Source: G963668605 sp963668605
Lineage (GTDB): Bacteria; Acidobacteriota; Terriglobia; Bryobacterales; Bryobacteraceae
Assembly (NCBI GenBank): GCA_963668605.1
Contig: OY764903.1
Location: forward strand, 6,262,001 to 6,326,000
Direction: 5' to 3'
Length of the DNA: 64,000 nucleotides
The position numbers and the translations under genes were made by a program. The notes beneath the pieces are model-generated. The model was not told where the DNA came from. It worked only from the letters and a program-made list of their open reading frames with translations, and did not search any database. Below, in pieces: positions 1-8,506 of this stretch. Position 1 is the stretch's first letter. Every line of letters starts with the position of its first letter.

Positions 1-396
1 GGTGATGAAAATCGACACACCGAACCCCTCACCGCGGGCGTTCCTGGGCTTTCGACTGGATCGCAAGAAGCGGATCGGAATAGCACCGGAGAACCTGGAG
101 AGATTCAAGGCAAAAGTACGCGAGAAGTGGGACGGTCGGCGCGGTGGCCGCGCGTGAAACTGGAGAGTTGGATTCGCAGGCACATTCGAAAGTGTTTCTG
201 GTTGAGATGGCACGGCCGCCAAGGGCGGGAGCGGAACCTGCGCCGGTCGGGTGTAAAGGGTAAATCGTTGGGCGTGGCGACGAGTAGTCGCGGGGCCTGG
301 CGAGTGGCCAAGCAACCGGAACTAAAGTGGGGACTGAGCAACTCCGTCCTGCGCAAGCACGGCTTTCTGTTTCCATCGGAGCTTGCCGCGAAGTAA
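1..396 (+). pseudogene. Group II intron reverse transcriptase/maturase fragment
   Basis: Two pieces in different frames match the C-terminal third of the intact maturase at 12369-13616. The first, about 40-145, encodes the FLGFRLDRKKRIGIAP segment that follows the polymerase domain and then runs into a stop. The second, about 160-396, encodes the region with RRHIRKCFWLRWH and ends FLFPSELAAK. The thumb/X-domain stretch between WDGRR and the RRHIRKCF region (RGWWGYF in the intact copy) is deleted. The reverse transcriptase core is outside the window or lost. It is a dead copy. Confidence 0.8.
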
Positions 397-487
397 AGGC
401 GGCTGGGTTCAACCGCCGGATGCGGAAAACCGCATGTCCGGTGGTGTGGGAGGGTCGCGGGACGCAATCCCCGTCACCCGACCCGAT
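1..487 (+). mobile_element. Group II intron remnant, 3' part
   Basis: This is the tail of a group II intron entering from outside the window. It contains a broken maturase fragment, then a domain V hairpin at about 412-445 that is nearly identical to the one at 13631-13664. A domain VI-like stem follows, and the 3' end CGACCCGAT at about 487 matches the end of the full intron at 13706. The maturase part has lost an internal segment and changed frame, so this copy should not be self-mobile. The 5' half lies outside the window. Confidence 0.8.
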
Positions 488-598
488 CTGAAGCCCACAC
501 AACCTGGTCGCGAATAACCGTCATTCTGCATGCCGCAGACCACTACTGTGTTGCGTCCGAAATTGCCGTGTGGTTATAGCTGAGCCTGACACCACGCC

Positions 599-663
599 CT
601 GACGGTCGCGGCTCGGTTAAACGCCGTAAGCACGCGAGCGGGTTGCCGAGCCGCGACCGTCAG
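599..663. repeat. 18-bp perfect inverted repeat, REP-like
   Basis: The arms CTGACGGTCGCGGCTCGG (599-616) and its exact complement (646-663) flank a 29-nt loop. The stem lies in non-coding DNA between the intron remnant and the PEP-CTERM gene. Its very high GC, perfect pairing and intergenic position suggest a dispersed palindromic repeat of the genome. I recall similar sequences in Solibacter-type genomes, but cannot check this here. The rest of 488-801 shows no gene apart from a second stem at 761-788. Confidence 0.7.
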
Positions 664-760
664 CGGTTTCCCGACCCCGCGAAATATTCCACATTCTGCG
701 TGACGCACTACACGAGCTGGGAATAAGGCCGGGCAGATGCTGGAGCGGGAAGTTTTGCTG

Positions 761-788
761 ACGCGGGCCGCGCGGTTCGCGGCCCGTG
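761..788 (-). terminator. GC-rich stem-loop downstream of PEP-CTERM gene
   Basis: ACGCGGGCCGCG and CGCGGCCCGTGT pair around a short loop, about 14 bases past the stop codon of the minus-strand gene at 802-1692. No clear T-run follows on that strand, so it may be a weak or factor-assisted terminator, or an mRNA-stabilising stem. Confidence 0.4.
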
Positions 789-801
789 TTAGCGAGCGGT
801 T

Positions 802-1692
802 CTAGATCTTGGGAAGGTACACCGGGCTGCGCGATGGACGGGCTTTTCTGGAGGTCAGAAAGGACGAAAGCGCTGCGAAACTGAGGAAGCCTACGCCAAG
901 CAACGTAAGGGTTCCGGGTTCGGGAACGGCCTGATTGCCGCTGAAACCACCGCTGAAGCCGCTACTGCCGAAGTCGCTCCGGCCGCTGTCGCCGTTGAAG
1001 GCGATGCAATCGTTGGAGATGGTGTTGGTATCCATCGTCACCGCTCCATTCAGTGCCAAGGCTCTACCGCACCCGATTTGGGCGCTAGTATTTAGGGTGA
1101 TGCTCTGGTTCGCGAGAATGTTTCCTGCGAACAGAGTGCCGGTACCGAGTGTCGCGGAACTGCCGACCTGCCAATACACGCCGCTATTCGCGCCGCCATT
1201 AAGCACGTTGACGACCGAGTTGCTTGCGGTTGTGAGCGTAGTCCCTATCTGGAAGATGAAGAGTGCATTGGGGTCATTCAAGGCGTCGAGCGTGAGCGCC
1301 CCTGTCAACTGAGCCGATGAATCAAACTGATAGACACCCGGCTGGAGCGTGCCCACGGTTCCCAGATCCTGACCAGTCAGGTTGTTGGTGACCAGGCGGC
1401 CTGCCAGGACATTGTACGCAGTGAGTGCATCAATCTGAGCCTGCTGTGCGACCGCATCAGTTTGGTGGACCGCCCCCGTGAGGCTGATGCTCGCCAAGCC
1501 AGTGATCGAAGAGCCTGGCCAAACACCCAGATCTCCCCAGATGGTGGTCGGGCCGGTGTTGGTCACTGTCGAGGCGCCCAGGACGGCGAAACTCTGCGCC
1601 GAGCTTAGTATTGGCGTGGCTAGGGCCAGCGAGGAGCCGTAAACTGCGAATGGGACAAGGATGAAAAATCTGGCCCAAAATGAGTTATTCAT
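802..1692 (-). CDS. Ice-binding-like (DUF3494) protein with PEP-CTERM anchor
   Basis: A 296-residue exported protein. Residues 1-25 form a signal peptide. About 30-230 match the DUF3494/ice-binding-protein-like beta-solenoid family: the repeated AVLGASTVTNTGPT, GDLGVWPG, LTGALTLDA and FIFQIGTTL segments are typical. The C terminus carries the motif VPEPGTLTLLG, a hydrophobic stretch and an Arg-rich tail, the standard PEP-CTERM sorting signal read by an exosortase. This family is often found in adhesion or extracellular-matrix proteins, and ice binding itself is not proven by the fold. It is transcribed alone, away from the glycan operon. No exosortase is in the window. Confidence 0.88.
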   Translation of the reverse strand: MNNSFWARFFILVPFAVYGSSLALATPILSSAQSFAVLGASTVTNTGPTTIWGDLGVWPGSSITGLASISLTGAVHQTDAVAQQAQIDALTAYNVLAGRLVTNNLTGQDLGTVGTLQPGVYQFDSSAQLTGALTLDALNDPNALFIFQIGTTLTTASNSVVNVLNGGANSGVYWQVGSSATLGTGTLFAGNILANQSITLNTSAQIGCGRALALNGAVTMDTNTISNDCIAFNGDSGRSDFGSSGFSGGFSGNQAVPEPGTLTLLGVGFLSFAALSSFLTSRKARPSRSPVYLPKI

Positions 1693-2129
1693 GTGCTTGT
1701 GAAACCTCGGATGTCAACTTGCAGATCACTGGCCGTTTCCTGGCGTTGGCTAGCGGTGCGCAATGACAGCCGCCTGTATTCGCTTTGGTGATCAATTGCT
1801 ACTCAGTAGCTATTGCCCGGCGTAATCGGCGATTTGACCGTATTCGGTCACTTGACCGTTCGCGGTCAGCACCCCGTTACAAAGCTTTCCCAATGGGCGC
1901 TTTGCAGGCCCAGTCAATATTGTCCCATCCGGTCCCCTGGAAACTCCAGGAAATAACGTACTGCGAGCCTTATTGACGCGTTCTGCACGTGATGCCGGTC
2001 GATCACCCGCTCGGTGGAACTGCACAGGGCGCCAATGGCTCCGGGAATGCTCTAGTCCCAACTAGTACAGGAGATCTCCGTCCCGCCGATGCTTAGCACA
2101 GCGGAAGCGTACGGGGGAAGCTTTCGGAA
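1693..2129. other. Non-coding stretch upstream of PEP-CTERM gene
   Basis: No convincing gene is visible; short open frames on both strands lack recognisable motifs. It contains two tandem palindromes at 1835-1868. Its right end runs into the truncated N-terminal side of the VWA fragment that starts near 2130, so part of it may be decayed coding DNA. Confidence 0.5.
1835..1868. promoter_or_regulatory. Twin palindrome, possible double operator
   Basis: TGACCG-TATT-CGGTCA (1835-1850) and TGACCG-TTCG-CGGTCA (1853-1868) are two 6-bp inverted repeats with identical arms and 4-nt spacers, centred 18 bp apart. They sit about 145 bp upstream of the minus-strand PEP-CTERM gene and about 260 bp before the VWA/sortase remnant. 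The arrangement fits a tandem binding site for a dimeric regulator, or two small hairpins. No regulator is encoded nearby. Confidence 0.35.
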
Positions 2130-2657
2130 GTGATCGCTGCTGAGCGGACTTTTGTGCAGTCCAGCAACCCGGAAGACGAGATCTTCGTCGTCAACTTCAA
2201 TGAGAACGTGATACTCGACCTGCCTGACACCTTCCAATTTACCGACCGCTCCGACAACCTCGAGCGTGCGATCTCTCCGACACCAGCTATAGGCAAGACT
2301 GCGCTTCACGATGCGTGGTCAATCCGCGCGAAGACACTCCGGAGCGCAGCCGGCCATATTCCCGATACCGCATCACCGCGTCAACTCGGGAACATTGGGA
2401 TCTCCGGGCACAGCGACACGTTTTTTCGACCGTTGAAAAACATACAGCAGAACGACATCATGACGCTCACCACGTTGCTCGGCGAGTACGGTTATCGTGT
2501 TGTATCCATCAAGATAGCGACTCCGTCCGAAATCGCAGTGCCGGATCCGTGCGACAATGAGGTCCTCACCTTGGTCGCCTGTTTTCCGTATTGCTTCGTT
2601 GGTTCCGCCCCCGACAGGTTTATCGTTCGTGCCGAAAAGATCGAAAACACATCATGA
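2130..2657 (+). pseudogene. Chimeric VWA fragment fused to sortase fragment
   Basis: A 175-residue frame with a GTG start joins two unrelated pieces. Residues 1-63 resemble the acidobacterial VWFA-related domain (FVQSSNPEDEIFVVNFNE, then GKTALHDAW) without its N-terminal metal-binding half. Residues 64-175 resemble a class D-type sortase: GHSDTFFRPL supplies the His, TLVACFPY the Cys and DRFIVRAE the Arg of the catalytic triad. The sortase N-terminal membrane anchor is missing. The likely origin is a deletion that fused two neighbouring genes. The stop TGA overlaps the ATG of the next gene (ATGA), suggesting the original sortase was translationally coupled to it. Confidence 0.65.
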
Positions 2658-4936
2658 TAGAAACCACTAAAGTCCGCAAAATCGCTTTTCTGGGTGACCA
2701 CCTGCCGCGGAAGTGCGGCATCGCTACGTTTACCACTGACCTTCTGGCGGCCGTCGCAAGCGCTCATCCCCAAAGCCAGTGTCTCGCGGTGTCGGTCAAC
2801 GACATTCAAGATGGCTACGACTACCCGGAGGTGGTTCGCTTCGAGATTGAGGAGCAGGACCTGTCGTCCTACCTGCGCGCCGCGGATTTCCTCAACATCA
2901 GCAACGTGGATATCGTCTGCCTGCAGCATGAGTTCGGCATTTATGGTGGACCTGCCGGCAGTCACATCCTGGCACTCCTGCGCGAATTGAGAATGCCTGT
3001 TGTCACAACGCTTCATACCGTCCTGCTTGAGCCGAAAGCCGACCAGCGGCGGGTGATGGAAGGGATAATTTCACTTTCCACCCGGCTCGTAGTCATGTCC
3101 GAGCGCGGTCGACAGATGCTGCAGGATATTTATAAGGCGCCGCCGGCCAAGATTGACCTTATCCCGCATGGCATTCACGACGTAGGTTTCGTTGATCCCA
3201 CCTACTTCAAGGATCAGTTCGGGGTGGAAGGCAAAGTGGTGCTGCTCACTTTCGGCCTGCTCTCGCCGGGCAAGGGCATCGAGCACGTTATAAATGCCCT
3301 GCCGCCAATTCTGAAGGAGTTCCCCGAAGTTGTCTACATTGTCCTCGGCGCCACCCATCCCAACGAACTGCGGGAACACGGTGAAGCCTACCGGCTCAGC
3401 CTCGAAATTCTCGCCAAGAAGAACAAAGTCGACAAGAACATCATTTTCTACAACCAGTTCGTGGACATTGAGAATCTCAAAGAGTTCATCGGCGCAGCGG
3501 ACCTTTACGTAACGCCTTATCTCAACGAAGCGCAGATCACGTCAGGCACGTTGGCCTATGCGTTTGGCGCCGGCAAAGCAGTAGTATCCACACCGTACTG
3601 GCATGCCGCGGACTTGCTGGCGGATGACCGGGGTGTGTTGGTCCCATTCGGCGACGCGCCGGCAATAGCACGCGAGGTGATCGGGTTGCTGCGGGACGAT
3701 ACCCGCCGTCATGCCATGCGCAAGAACGCTTACAGGTTAGGCCGAGAGATGGTTTGGAGTAGCGTGGCTCTACAGTACATGCATTCCTTCGAGTGTTCCC
3801 GGCTGGAAGTGACCGCGCCGTCGCGAAAATCCCTTGTCACCAAAACGCTGGACCAAAAACCGCGGGAACTGCCGAAGATGAAGCTGAGCCATCTCTCACG
3901 GATGACCGATTCGACAGGAGTTTTCCAACACGCTCTGTTCAGCGTCCCGAACTTCTCAGAGGGCTATTGCACTGACGATAATGCTCGTGCCTTCATCCTT
4001 TCGGTGCTGCTCGGCGAGTTGGGCGAGGATCCGGAATCTGTGCGGACACTGGCGACTACGTCCGCAGCGTTCCTCAATCACGCTTTCGATCTCAACACGA
4101 AGCGCTTCCACAACCACCTTAGCTTTGACCGCCGCTGGCTGGACGAACAAGGGTCGGAGGACTCTCATGGGAGAGCGCTCTGGGCGTTGGGCATGGGTGT
4201 GGGCCGCTCGCCTTTCCGGAGCTTCCAGGTGATGGCTGGGCAGCTTTTCGCGCTGGCGCTGCCTGCGCTGACGGGGTTTAGTTCCCCGCGGGCGTGGGCG
4301 TTCGGCCTCATCGGTATTCATGAATACCTGCGGCGATTAAGCGGCGACAGCCTGGTCAACCAAACCCGGGAAATACTCATTGGCCGGCTGATGGATCGTT
4401 TTGACGCGAGTGCGCAGCCGGACTGGCAATGGTTTGAAACGCAGTTATCGTACGATAACGCGAAACTCGCCCACGCCTTAATTCTGTGCGGACAGGCAAC
4501 CGGACAACAAGCGGTGCTGGACCGGGGTCTGCTGGCCCTACGCTGGCTGACGGAATTGCAGATGTCCGAGAAGGGCCACTTCCGGCCCATTGGCAGCAAT
4601 GGGTTCTACCGCCGTGGGGGTACTCGTGCCGATTACGATCAGCAACCGATTGAGGCGCAGGCAACGGTCTCGGCTTGCCTGGACGCCTATCGCGCTACAT
4701 CGGACTTCTGGTGGTACGAACACGCAGAACGCGCCTTCGATTGGTTCATAGGCTGGAACGATCTCGGACTGGAACTCTACTCTCCAGAAACAGGCGGTTG
4801 CCGCGACGGCCTGCATGTGGACCGGGTCAACGGGAACCAGGGAGCGGAATCCACTCTGGCCTTCCTGCTGTCGTTGGCAGAAATGCGATTGGCGCAAGCC
4901 ATTTTGACGAGTTTCAAAGGGCCGATCGCCGTCTAG
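2654..4936 (+). CDS. GT4 glycosyltransferase fused to alpha/alpha-toroid domain
   Basis: A 760-residue cytoplasmic protein. Residues 1-385 are a GT-B fold GT4 enzyme: GDHLPRKCGIATFT at the N terminus, LLSPGKGIEHVI near 200 and SGTLAYAFGAGKAVVST near 297. Residues about 405-755 look like an (alpha/alpha)6 toroid, with SEGYCTDDNARAF near 438 and SYDNAKLAHAL near 600, the kind of fold seen in glycan-active hydrolases and epimerases. The ATG at 2654 is chosen because the upstream frame belongs to the sortase remnant. It heads the GH130 operon, so mannose-type donor and product are likely. The toroid's activity is unknown. Confidence 0.8.
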   Translation: MIETTKVRKIAFLGDHLPRKCGIATFTTDLLAAVASAHPQSQCLAVSVNDIQDGYDYPEVVRFEIEEQDLSSYLRAADFLNISNVDIVCLQHEFGIYGGPAGSHILALLRELRMPVVTTLHTVLLEPKADQRRVMEGIISLSTRLVVMSERGRQMLQDIYKAPPAKIDLIPHGIHDVGFVDPTYFKDQFGVEGKVVLLTFGLLSPGKGIEHVINALPPILKEFPEVVYIVLGATHPNELREHGEAYRLSLEILAKKNKVDKNIIFYNQFVDIENLKEFIGAADLYVTPYLNEAQITSGTLAYAFGAGKAVVSTPYWHAADLLADDRGVLVPFGDAPAIAREVIGLLRDDTRRHAMRKNAYRLGREMVWSSVALQYMHSFECSRLEVTAPSRKSLVTKTLDQKPRELPKMKLSHLSRMTDSTGVFQHALFSVPNFSEGYCTDDNARAFILSVLLGELGEDPESVRTLATTSAAFLNHAFDLNTKRFHNHLSFDRRWLDEQGSEDSHGRALWALGMGVGRSPFRSFQVMAGQLFALALPALTGFSSPRAWAFGLIGIHEYLRRLSGDSLVNQTREILIGRLMDRFDASAQPDWQWFETQLSYDNAKLAHALILCGQATGQQAVLDRGLLALRWLTELQMSEKGHFRPIGSNGFYRRGGTRADYDQQPIEAQATVSACLDAYRATSDFWWYEHAERAFDWFIGWNDLGLELYSPETGGCRDGLHVDRVNGNQGAESTLAFLLSLAEMRLAQAILTSFKGPIAV

Positions 4937-4980
4937 GTGCAGACGCCGATCGCCTCTCTCGCGTCCCAAGGAATCAACCA

Positions 4981-6435
4981 ATGTCAATCAATGTGAAACG
5001 CACGACCACAATCCTCAGGCCCGATCAGTCACGCGTTTTGATGCGGCCCTTCAGTCCAGGGGATCACCAAAGGGTCGCCCGAATCATCGCCAGGATCATG
5101 GCGCTTCCGGAAGCGACAGTCGGCACTATCCTGGAAGAAGTCACAGCGGAATTCTCCCAGCGTCACCTGACAATCCACAATCTCTTCCTGGAACGCTTCG
5201 AGCAAGTCCGCGAGCTGATGTTGACTGATCAGGAATTGTCCGAAAAGCGACGGCTCCTGATCGGCTCCTATTTCCTGGCCGAATACTCCCTGGAATCGGC
5301 TGCCCTGTTTAATCCATCCATCGTTCCGCACCCGGATCAGACGGACCTTCCGCCAGGCACCCTGCGGTTTATCCTCAGCTTGCGCGCGACTGGTGAAGGA
5401 CACATCTCCTCCATCACGTTTCGAACCGGTGTCATCCATGCCGATCAGCGGATTGAGGTCGAGACGCCCACTGGCTTCCTCACTGAGCCGCACCAGATTC
5501 CAAATCCCCTTTACGAGAAGGCGATGTTCGGGCGGAAACTGATTGAACTGGGAATAACCGACGAGTTCACGCGCCGTGTCATGGACAAATTAGGCGACTC
5601 GTTTGCACTGGAGGATCTTCGTGCGGGTCTCAATGCCGAACAGGTCCATCTGCCTGATGGAGGGACGCAGGAAGAGAAGAACGCTGCACGGGGGATTTGG
5701 ATGTTGGCCCAGTCCAACTACGAGGTTCAGTTCCATCCCGAGCAAAAGATGTCCGAGCGCATCATTTTCCCCGCCACGCCCTCCCAACGCAACGGCATCG
5801 AAGACGCCCGGTTCGTTTGTTTCAAAAACGATGACGGTACCTGCATCTACTATGCGACGTTCACCGCCTTCGATGGCAAGATCATAGTGCCGGAACTGGT
5901 GGAGACTTCAGACTTTCTTCTCTTCAGATTCAGAACCTTGAATGGTCCAGCTGCCGAAAACAAAGGCATGGCCATCTTCCCCCGGAAGATTGGCGGCCGC
6001 TATGCCATGCTCTCCCGTCAGGACAACGAGAACATACACCTCATGTTTTCCGATAACGTCCACTTCTGGAACGAGCGCACGGTGCTCCTCAGACCCACTT
6101 TTCCGTGGGAACTGGTCCAGATCGGGAACTGCGGATCCCCCATCGAGACCGCCGCCGGATGGTTGGTTCTCAGCCACGGTGTCGGCCCGATGCGAAAGTA
6201 CTGCATCGGCGCGTTTCTCCTCGATCTCGAAGATCCCTGCAAAGTGATCGGACGACTCCACGAACCTCTGCTCAAGCCGAACGAGAACGAGCGGGAAGGC
6301 TACGTACCCAATGTCGTCTATACGTGCGGCGCGCTGCTCCACGACGGCGAACTGATCATTCCATACGGTTTGGCGGATCACGCCACGGGTTTCGCCACCG
6401 TCCCGCTCGCCGAAGTGCTGGCCGCTATGGAGTAA
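4981..6435 (+). CDS. GH130 mannoside phosphorylase-like enzyme, long form
   Basis: A 484-residue GH130-family protein. Members split beta-mannosides with phosphate, giving mannose 1-phosphate. The N-terminal 110 residues are a helical extension before the five-bladed beta-propeller. GIEDARFV near residue 272-279 carries the acidic residue expected to act as general acid (usual form E-D-P-R; here Ala replaces Pro). Later propeller signatures include GNCGSPIET and GYVPNVVYTCGA. The ATG at 4981 has an AAGGA box a few bases upstream. It lies between two GT4 genes, only 5 bp before the next one, so one operon is clear. Linkage specificity cannot be read from sequence. Confidence 0.87.
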   Translation: MSINVKRTTTILRPDQSRVLMRPFSPGDHQRVARIIARIMALPEATVGTILEEVTAEFSQRHLTIHNLFLERFEQVRELMLTDQELSEKRRLLIGSYFLAEYSLESAALFNPSIVPHPDQTDLPPGTLRFILSLRATGEGHISSITFRTGVIHADQRIEVETPTGFLTEPHQIPNPLYEKAMFGRKLIELGITDEFTRRVMDKLGDSFALEDLRAGLNAEQVHLPDGGTQEEKNAARGIWMLAQSNYEVQFHPEQKMSERIIFPATPSQRNGIEDARFVCFKNDDGTCIYYATFTAFDGKIIVPELVETSDFLLFRFRTLNGPAAENKGMAIFPRKIGGRYAMLSRQDNENIHLMFSDNVHFWNERTVLLRPTFPWELVQIGNCGSPIETAAGWLVLSHGVGPMRKYCIGAFLLDLEDPCKVIGRLHEPLLKPNENEREGYVPNVVYTCGALLHDGELIIPYGLADHATGFATVPLAEVLAAME

Positions 6436-6440
6436 CGAAA

Positions 6441-7478
6441 ATGAGCGTCTCCAACAAGAGAGTGGCTGTCCTGTCGCCCGTGGCGTGGCGAACACCTCCC
6501 CGCCAATACGGCGCCTGGGAGACGGTCGCGAGTAACATCACCGAAGGCCTGGCCGCCCGTGGCTGGGATGTGACGTTGTTCGCCAGCGGGGATTCGCTGA
6601 CCCGCGCGCACCTGCATGCTGTGGTGGACCGGGGCTATGAGGAGGATCCCAACATCGATCCCAAAGTAGCCGAGTATCTGCACATTTCCGAAGTGTTCGA
6701 ACATGCGGCTGAGTTCGACTTGATCCACAGCCATTACGACTTCATGGCGCTCTCCTACACCCGGCTGGTGAAGACCCCGGTGCTCACGACCATCCACGGA
6801 TTCTCTTCGCCGCGGATCATGCCTGTGTATGAGAAGTATCGTGATGGGTATTTTGTCTCCATCAGCAACTCCGATCGCGCGCCGGGACTCAACTACCTGG
6901 CGACGGTCTACAACGGAATCGATCTCTCGTTGTACCCGTTGCAGGAACGTGGCGGTGAGCACCTGATCTTCCTCGGCCGAATTCACCCTGACAAGGGTGT
7001 TCATCTGGCCATCGCAGTTGCCCGGCTGAGCGGGTTGCCGCTGCTCATCGCGGGCATCATCCAGGATCAGACCTACTTCCGGGAGCAGGTGGAGCCCCAC
7101 CTCGATCAGACCATCCGCTACATCGGGCCGGTGGACGTGCAGGGCAAGAATGAGTTGTTCGCGCGTGCCCAAGCTCTGCTGCACCTGAACACAATCCCGG
7201 AACGATTCGGCCTTGTTCTTGCAGAAGCCAATGCCGCCGGCGTACCCGTTATCGCCATGGACCTCGGCTCCTGCCGTGAGGTCATCCGAGACGGGCAAAC
7301 GGGTTTTCTAGTTAACAACGTCAACGAGGCGGTGCAGGCCCTGGATCACATCTCTGAAATTGACCGAAATGCCTGCCGCCAAAGGGTTCAACAGTGCTTC
7401 TCGATTGAAACCATGGTGGAGGGGTACGAACGGGTTTACCGAACCATATTTGAACTGGAAGCGAGGAAAATCTCATGA
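6441..7478 (+). CDS. GT4 family glycosyltransferase
   Basis: A 345-residue GT-B glycosyltransferase. The N-terminal half has WRTPPRQYGAWETVASNI, the acceptor-side glycine/aromatic loop of GT4 enzymes that process bacterial sugars. The C-terminal half has FLGRIHPDKGVHLAI and ERFGLVLAEANAAG, the E-x7-E nucleotide-sugar binding motif. The ATG at 6441 is used because longer frames overlap the preceding GH130. The stop overlaps the start of the next gene by four bases, showing translational coupling. Its position between two GH130 genes suggests it builds or remodels the same mannoside they phosphorolyse. Confidence 0.85.
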   Translation: MSVSNKRVAVLSPVAWRTPPRQYGAWETVASNITEGLAARGWDVTLFASGDSLTRAHLHAVVDRGYEEDPNIDPKVAEYLHISEVFEHAAEFDLIHSHYDFMALSYTRLVKTPVLTTIHGFSSPRIMPVYEKYRDGYFVSISNSDRAPGLNYLATVYNGIDLSLYPLQERGGEHLIFLGRIHPDKGVHLAIAVARLSGLPLLIAGIIQDQTYFREQVEPHLDQTIRYIGPVDVQGKNELFARAQALLHLNTIPERFGLVLAEANAAGVPVIAMDLGSCREVIRDGQTGFLVNNVNEAVQALDHISEIDRNACRQRVQQCFSIETMVEGYERVYRTIFELEARKIS

Positions 7479-8410
7479 AATCGGAGCTTGTCAGGCGATT
7501 CGCGCACAACCCCATCCTCACCAAGGCCGACATCCCCTACCCGGTCGAGACGGTCCACAACGCAGCGGTGGTGAAGCATGAGAACGAATACATCATGCTG
7601 TTCCGCTCTCATCTGCGCACGGGACGCTCCATTATTGGTTTGGCGCGCAGTTCCGACGGATTCAAGTTCACCGCCGATCCAGAGCCCTTTCTGACTCCTG
7701 CGCGGGAAAGCCCGTTTGCGGCATATGAAGAGTTCGGCGTCGAGGATCCACGTGTGACGCACTTGGAGGGAGAGTATGTCATCACCTACAGCGCGTACTC
7801 GCGAAATGGCGTGCGTATCGCCTTGGCTAAAACGAAGGACTTCCGTAAGGTGGAAAGGATCTCGCTGATCACCGAGGCGGACTATCGCAATGTGGTGATC
7901 TTTCCCGAGAAGTTCGACGGCCTCTACGCCCGTCTGGACCGCCCACATTCCGAAATCGCGCCCTGGTCCATCTGGATCTCCTACTCTCCAGATCTCCGCT
8001 TCTGGGGTGAATCCCAGCTCATCATGAGGCCTGAACCCTATCACTGGGACGAAATGAAAATTGGTCCGGGCGCGCCGCCCATCAAAACGGAGCAGGGATG
8101 GCTGTCCATTTATCACGGTGTTTTCCAAACCATGGACGGATCGGTCTATCGCCTGGGGGTGGCTCTTCACGATCTACTGAACCCAGCGAGAATCATCGGA
8201 GTCGGCGATTCGTGGATCCTTCAGCCGGAAGACCCCTGGGAAATTACGGGATATGTCCACAATGTAGTGTTCACCTGTGGGGCTGTTCCTGAGTCCGATG
8301 GAACCGTAAAAATCTATTGGGGTGGCGCGGACACAGTCATGTGCGTGGGCGAAGCGAATATCTCCGATCTGGTTGCGCTCTGCCTGGACCACGGCAGACC
8401 GGCAAAATGA
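7475..8410 (+). CDS. GH130 mannoside phosphorylase, short form
   Basis: A 311-residue GH130 enzyme without the helical N-terminal extension of the other copy. It begins at RRFAHNPILTKADIPYPV, typical of the family, and carries the canonical EFGVEDPRV at residues 86-94, with Asp91 as probable general acid. GPGAPPIKTEQGWLSIYHG and YVHNVVFTCGA mark later blades. The ATG overlaps the upstream TGA. Two GH130 paralogues of different length in one operon suggest successive cuts of one glycan, or one enzyme per linkage. No transporter or signal peptide accompanies them, so the substrate is probably intracellular. Confidence 0.88.
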   Translation: MKSELVRRFAHNPILTKADIPYPVETVHNAAVVKHENEYIMLFRSHLRTGRSIIGLARSSDGFKFTADPEPFLTPARESPFAAYEEFGVEDPRVTHLEGEYVITYSAYSRNGVRIALAKTKDFRKVERISLITEADYRNVVIFPEKFDGLYARLDRPHSEIAPWSIWISYSPDLRFWGESQLIMRPEPYHWDEMKIGPGAPPIKTEQGWLSIYHGVFQTMDGSVYRLGVALHDLLNPARIIGVGDSWILQPEDPWEITGYVHNVVFTCGAVPESDGTVKIYWGGADTVMCVGEANISDLVALCLDHGRPAK

Positions 8411-8506
8411 ATCTTCCAATGAGTCGAGCTATCGGAGAGCAAGCCGGGCGTCACCGCGAAAACTTACCTCTTGAGTCCATGCAAGCGTTAGCTCCACAAT
8501 GTAAGC

